Below, in pieces: positions 20,040 through 20,718 of a stretch of 20,718 nucleotides of DNA. Numbering within the stretch: the stretch's first letter is position 1; every line of letters begins with the position of its first letter. The translations under genes and the position numbers were made by a program. This DNA is from a virus. Below the pieces are notes generated by a model. That model saw nothing but the letters and a program-made list of their open reading frames with translations, did not search any database and had not been told where the DNA came from. The stretch is taken from the IMG/VR virus record IMGVR_UViG_3300041409_000438, positions 1 to 20,718 of that record; one strand, given 5' to 3'.

Positions 20040-20718
20040 GGGTCTCCCGCGCGATCGAGGACTTCCTCGGCCAGATGGAGGTCGAGCGCGACTGGACCAA
20101 GCGGTCGCTCGACTCCTACCGCCGCGTCCTCGAAGTCCTCCTCGACGAGCTCGGCGACGAGGTCACGATGGCCGACCTCGACGGCCGCCCCGGCACCGAG
20201 AAGATCCGGCGGATCATCGCGAAGCGGTGGGGCTCGACGAGCGCCGCCCGCCGCGCGAACGTCATCAGCGTCTTCCACTCGTTCGGCTCCTGGGCCGAAG
20301 ACGAGGCACTCGTCGCCGACGACCCCGCCCGCCGGATCAAGCGGCCGCGCCGCAAACGCGCCGACGTCTACCGGCCCTCCTCCGCAGAGCTCGAGCTCGG
20401 CTACCGCGCAACGACGCTCCAGGAGCGCGCGCCGTGGCTCCTCATGGCCGGCGTCGGCCTCCGCGCGACGACCGTCTGCCGCGCCGTCTGGGACGACATC
20501 GACCTCACCCGCGGCCGCATCCGCGTCGCCGTCAAGGGCGGCCACCGCGACTGGATGCCGCTCGCCCCCGACGTCCTCGAAGAACTCCGCGCCGTCTACA
20601 CCCAGCTCGCACCCGACGGCGACGACCACGTCTTCGTCCCGACCGTCGAGCTCGAACACGGCAACCAGGGCCGCCGGCGGATCCCGTTCAACCCGAAGAC
20701 GCCGTCGACGCAGAAAAC
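20036..20718 (+). CDS. int: Tyrosine recombinase (integrase), N-terminal part (3'-truncated)
   Basis: GTG 20036 overlaps the preceding stop (GTGA); 227 codons are visible before the window ends. Residues about 4-100 are a SAM-like core-binding domain (IEDFLGQMEVERDWTKRSLD, SYRRVLEVLLDELGDE, RANVISVFHSFGSWAEDEAL, DDPARRIKRPRRKRADVYR). The catalytic domain starts near 110: MAGVGLRATTVCRAVWDDID supplies the first catalytic Arg (Arg143) and VKGGHRDWMPL the beta-hairpin Lys (Lys167). The H-x-x-R box and Tyr nucleophile lie beyond the window. The enzyme would integrate the phage at attP/attB, so the element is temperate. It is the most distal gene of the early operon rather than beside the repressor, and a xerC/D-like or resolvase role cannot be excluded. 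Confidence 0.85.
   Translation, partial: MRVSRAIEDFLGQMEVERDWTKRSLDSYRRVLEVLLDELGDEVTMADLDGRPGTEKIRRIIAKRWGSTSAARRANVISVFHSFGSWAEDEALVADDPARRIKRPRRKRADVYRPSSAELELGYRATTLQERAPWLLMAGVGLRATTVCRAVWDDIDLTRGRIRVAVKGGHRDWMPLAPDVLEELRAVYTQLAPDGDDHVFVPTVELEHGNQGRRRIPFNPKTPSTQK

Noticed and set aside
1-20718. Abundant GCGATCG words as a possible genome-wide signal
   Set aside because: They follow from frequent GCG/ATC codon pairs in a G/C-ended codon set and lie mostly inside genes.
1-20718. CRISPR arrays, tRNA or rRNA genes, insertion sequences
   Set aside because: No regularly spaced repeats, cloverleaf arms or transposase-like genes were seen on either strand.

Overview
The window is a stretch of a temperate, siphovirus-type bacteriophage or prophage from a high-G+C Gram-positive host, most likely an actinobacterium. 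Three things point that way: codons end almost always in G or C, the tail and lysis genes resemble those of actinophages, and a dyad at 12931-12944 matches the Gram-positive LexA (SOS) box. The sequence alone does not say whether this is a free phage, an integrated prophage or a metagenomic contig, and no flanking host gene is visible.

Left arm (1-10888, + strand) is virion morphogenesis: the C-terminal end of the major capsid protein, two small proteins with SAP/HeH-like motifs on either side of a head-tail connector, the tail tube protein, a tail assembly chaperone with a canonical -1 frameshift site (CCCTTTC, 3278-3284), a 1145-residue tape measure with an embedded NlpC/P60 domain, then four tail-tip or unassigned genes, including a LamG-like adhesin candidate. 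Lysis cassette (10939-12488): a peptidoglycan-binding/amidase endolysin and two small membrane proteins (a holin and a two-TM coiled-coil protein).

Immunity region (12478-13859): on the - strand an XRE-family HTH protein (probable repressor) and, downstream of it, a two-TM membrane protein; on the + strand a divergent Cro-like HTH gene. Between the two HTH genes lie a good TTGACA promoter and several GTGAC/GTCAC dyads, which look like a lysis/lysogeny operator. Between the repressor and the membrane gene lies a perfect CGAAC-N4-GTTCG dyad. The coding signal just downstream, at about 13006-13219, switches to the + strand, opposite the repressor tail: a small Cys-rich protein appears to be encoded there, split over two frames.

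Right arm (13542 to the end, + strand) is one tightly packed early operon in which every junction is a 4-nt ATGA or GTGA overlap: Cro-like regulator, small protein, RecT annealing protein, small protein, SbcD/Mre11-like nuclease, small protein, SbcC/Rad50-like ATPase, a 22-residue membrane microprotein, a TM protein, a phage-conserved protein of unknown function, and a tyrosine integrase cut by the window end. RecT plus a phage SbcCD pair suggests a recombination/replication module without a visible lambda-Exo/RecE-type partner.

The strongest leads for something new are a 12-bp motif placed exactly 5 nt before three GTG starts (candidate leaderless late promoters), and the SOS box next to an apparently antisense gene that runs into the repressor.
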